Positions 6,726 through 7,978 of a DNA stretch of 7,978 bases are shown piece after piece (position 1 is the first letter of the stretch; each line of letters begins with the position of its first letter). The position numbers and the translations under genes were made by a program. Below the pieces are notes generated by a model. That model was not told the origin of the DNA and searched no databases. It was given only the letters and a program-made list of their open reading frames with translations. This DNA is from an uncultured Planctomycetota bacterium (GTDB taxonomy: Bacteria > Planctomycetota > UBA1135 > UBA2386). The stretch covers positions 1-7,978 of the forward strand of contig CAIYFF010000410.1 in the NCBI GenBank assembly GCA_903925435.1, in the 5' to 3' direction.

Positions 6726-7255
6726 TGGCCACGAACCAACACGATCCGTTCTCGTTCGGTCAGGTGCGGCTCGGCAAGGAGCCCGCATCGGGCGCGGTCG
6801 AGGACCTGCTCTTTTCGCAGCCGAGCGGGAACTCCGCGGACGCCGCGCGCGACACGAGTTGGGACCCGCCGCCGCAGTTCGCCGATGAGATCGCGCTTGC
6901 GCAGCCCAAGGCGCAACCGCAGCCCGCAGCCGCTCAGCACGCCAAGCCCGCGCGAAGCGAGCTTTCGAGCCAGCCATCGACGTTCGATGCGCCGACGCCC
7001 GAGCAGCAGCAAAAGCGAGAGGTCGCGTCGTCGCTGCCGCGCCTCGACTCGCACAACGTCATCCGCCCCGAATCGCGGCCGGCGCAAGCCGACGTCGCGT
7101 TCCACGAAGCTGCGATTCCCGCTGCTGTGTTCCTTGTCGTCGAGTCGCTCGCGGCCTACGCGTGGGCAAGCATGGAACAGCCAGTGCTCGCTGCACTGGG
7201 CGCCTTCCTCGGTTGCGGACTCGCGGCCTTCGCATGGTTCGCGGTGCGCCGCTGA
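6725..7255 (+). CDS. Unrecognised protein with disordered N-terminus and C-terminal membrane hairpin
   Basis: I do not recognise this 176-residue protein. Residues 1-30 (including DPFSFGQVRLGK at 7-18) contain a few hydrophobic and charged positions that could form a short conserved motif. Residues about 31-125 are rich in Pro, Ala, Gln and Ser and look disordered. Two hydrophobic segments follow at about 129-148 and 153-173, separated by a short MEQP turn, and the chain ends in Arg-Arg. This suggests a hairpin inserted in the membrane, with both the long N-terminal part and the RR end on the cytoplasmic side. There is no signal peptide. The ATG overlaps the rpoN stop by one base (TGATG), so translation is probably coupled to rpoN. 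GC content and codon use resemble the neighbours. The reading frame is very likely real; no function can be given. Confidence 0.8.
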   Translation: MATNQHDPFSFGQVRLGKEPASGAVEDLLFSQPSGNSADAARDTSWDPPPQFADEIALAQPKAQPQPAAAQHAKPARSELSSQPSTFDAPTPEQQQKREVASSLPRLDSHNVIRPESRPAQADVAFHEAAIPAAVFLVVESLAAYAWASMEQPVLAALGAFLGCGLAAFAWFAVRR

Positions 7256-7280
7256 GTTCGCTTCGCTATCCTCCTCGCCC

Positions 7281-7978
7281 GTGTCCACGGTCTTGCTGAC
7301 GATCGCCTATGACGGGACGCACTACTCGGGTTGGCAGCGCCAACTCGGCGCGGTGACCGTGCAAGAGCGACTCGAAGACGCGCTGAAGACGATCTTCGGC
7401 GAACGCGTCGTGGTCGAGGGGTCGAGCAGGACCGACGCGGGCGTCCATGCGTTTGGGCAGTGCGCGCACATTCGGTTGCCGCGCGAGTTCTCGGTGGCCC
7501 AGTTGGTGCCCGCGCTCAACGGCAACTTGCCCGACGACATCGCAGTGCGATCGGCTCGGCTGGCGCCAGATGGGTTCCACGCGCGGTTCTGCGCGATGGG
7601 CAAGCGCTACGTCTATCGCTGCGTGACGAGTCGCATCCGGCCTGCGGTGGGCCGCGGCTACTACCACTGGGTGAAACGCCCGCTCGATCTCATCGCGATG
7701 CGCGAAGGCGCCAAGGCGCTGGTCGGCAAGCACGACTTCGCGTCGTTTGCGACCAACCCCGGCTACGAGCGAAAGCGCGGCACCGTTCGCACGATCCGAG
7801 CGATGCGCATCGCGCAGCGCACGTGGGGATTCGACCTCGTCGTCGAGGGCGATGGCTTTCTCTACAACATGGTGCGCGCGATCGCGGGCACCCTCATTGA
7901 TGTTGGCTGGGGGCGCCTTGCCCCTGCCGATGTCGGCAGGATTCTCCGCAGCTGCGACCGCAGAGAAGCCGGTCCAAC
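7281..7978 (+). CDS. truA: tRNA pseudouridine(38-40) synthase TruA, 3' end missing
   Basis: TruA converts uridines at positions 38-40 of the tRNA anticodon arm to pseudouridine. The 232 visible residues show IAYDGTHYSGWQRQ at 8-21, the catalytic motif SSRTDAGVHA at 48-57 with the nucleophile Asp52, FHARFCAMGKRYVYRC at 99-114, HDFASFATN at 151-159, the RTIRAM stretch near 170 and EGDGFLYNMVRAIAGTLIDVG at 189-209. The window ends inside the RxAGPT segment near the C-terminus, so roughly 20-40 residues are probably missing. The start is GTG 7281: it gives the usual family N-terminus, and I saw no earlier in-frame start after the preceding gene. No Shine-Dalgarno sequence precedes it; instead the leader contains CCTCCT (7270-7275). 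The gap to the membrane protein gene is 25 bases. Confidence 0.95.
   Translation, partial: MSTVLLTIAYDGTHYSGWQRQLGAVTVQERLEDALKTIFGERVVVEGSSRTDAGVHAFGQCAHIRLPREFSVAQLVPALNGNLPDDIAVRSARLAPDGFHARFCAMGKRYVYRCVTSRIRPAVGRGYYHWVKRPLDLIAMREGAKALVGKHDFASFATNPGYERKRGTVRTIRAMRIAQRTWGFDLVVEGDGFLYNMVRAIAGTLIDVGWGRLAPADVGRILRSCDRREAGP

Overview
The window is an ordinary-looking, tightly packed stretch of a bacterial chromosome of high GC content (roughly two thirds by eye). All seven genes lie on the + strand. I see no mobile element, CRISPR array, tRNA or rRNA, and no gene-free stretch longer than about 100 bases. The sigma-54 N-terminus (PQMLQSIEILQL rather than the proteobacterial TPQLQQAI-type run) and the scarcity of Shine-Dalgarno sequences suggest a member of the Planctomycetota or a relative. 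That placement is inference and only moderately supported.

Region 1 (5-5250) is a DNA replication and repair cluster: dnaX (clamp-loader tau subunit), ybaB/ebfC (small nucleoid-associated protein), recR (recombination mediator) and hrpB (DEAH-type helicase). dnaX-ybaB-recR is a widely conserved gene order. hrpB follows recR after only 6 bases, so the helicase has probably been added to the same transcript.

Region 2 (5251-5351) is the only sizeable intergenic gap. It holds two back-to-back stem-loops without a T tract and probably separates two transcription units.

Region 3 (5352-7978) starts with rpoN, which encodes a sigma-54 factor with an intact overall layout but substitutions at several normally invariant positions in both the core-binding and DNA-binding parts. 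Its stop codon overlaps the start of an unrecognised 176-residue protein with a disordered N-terminal part and a C-terminal two-helix membrane hairpin. After 25 bases comes truA (tRNA pseudouridine synthase), which starts with GTG and is cut by the window end.

I found no clear new multi-gene system. The two points most worth following are the divergent sigma-54 and the unknown membrane protein translationally coupled to it.
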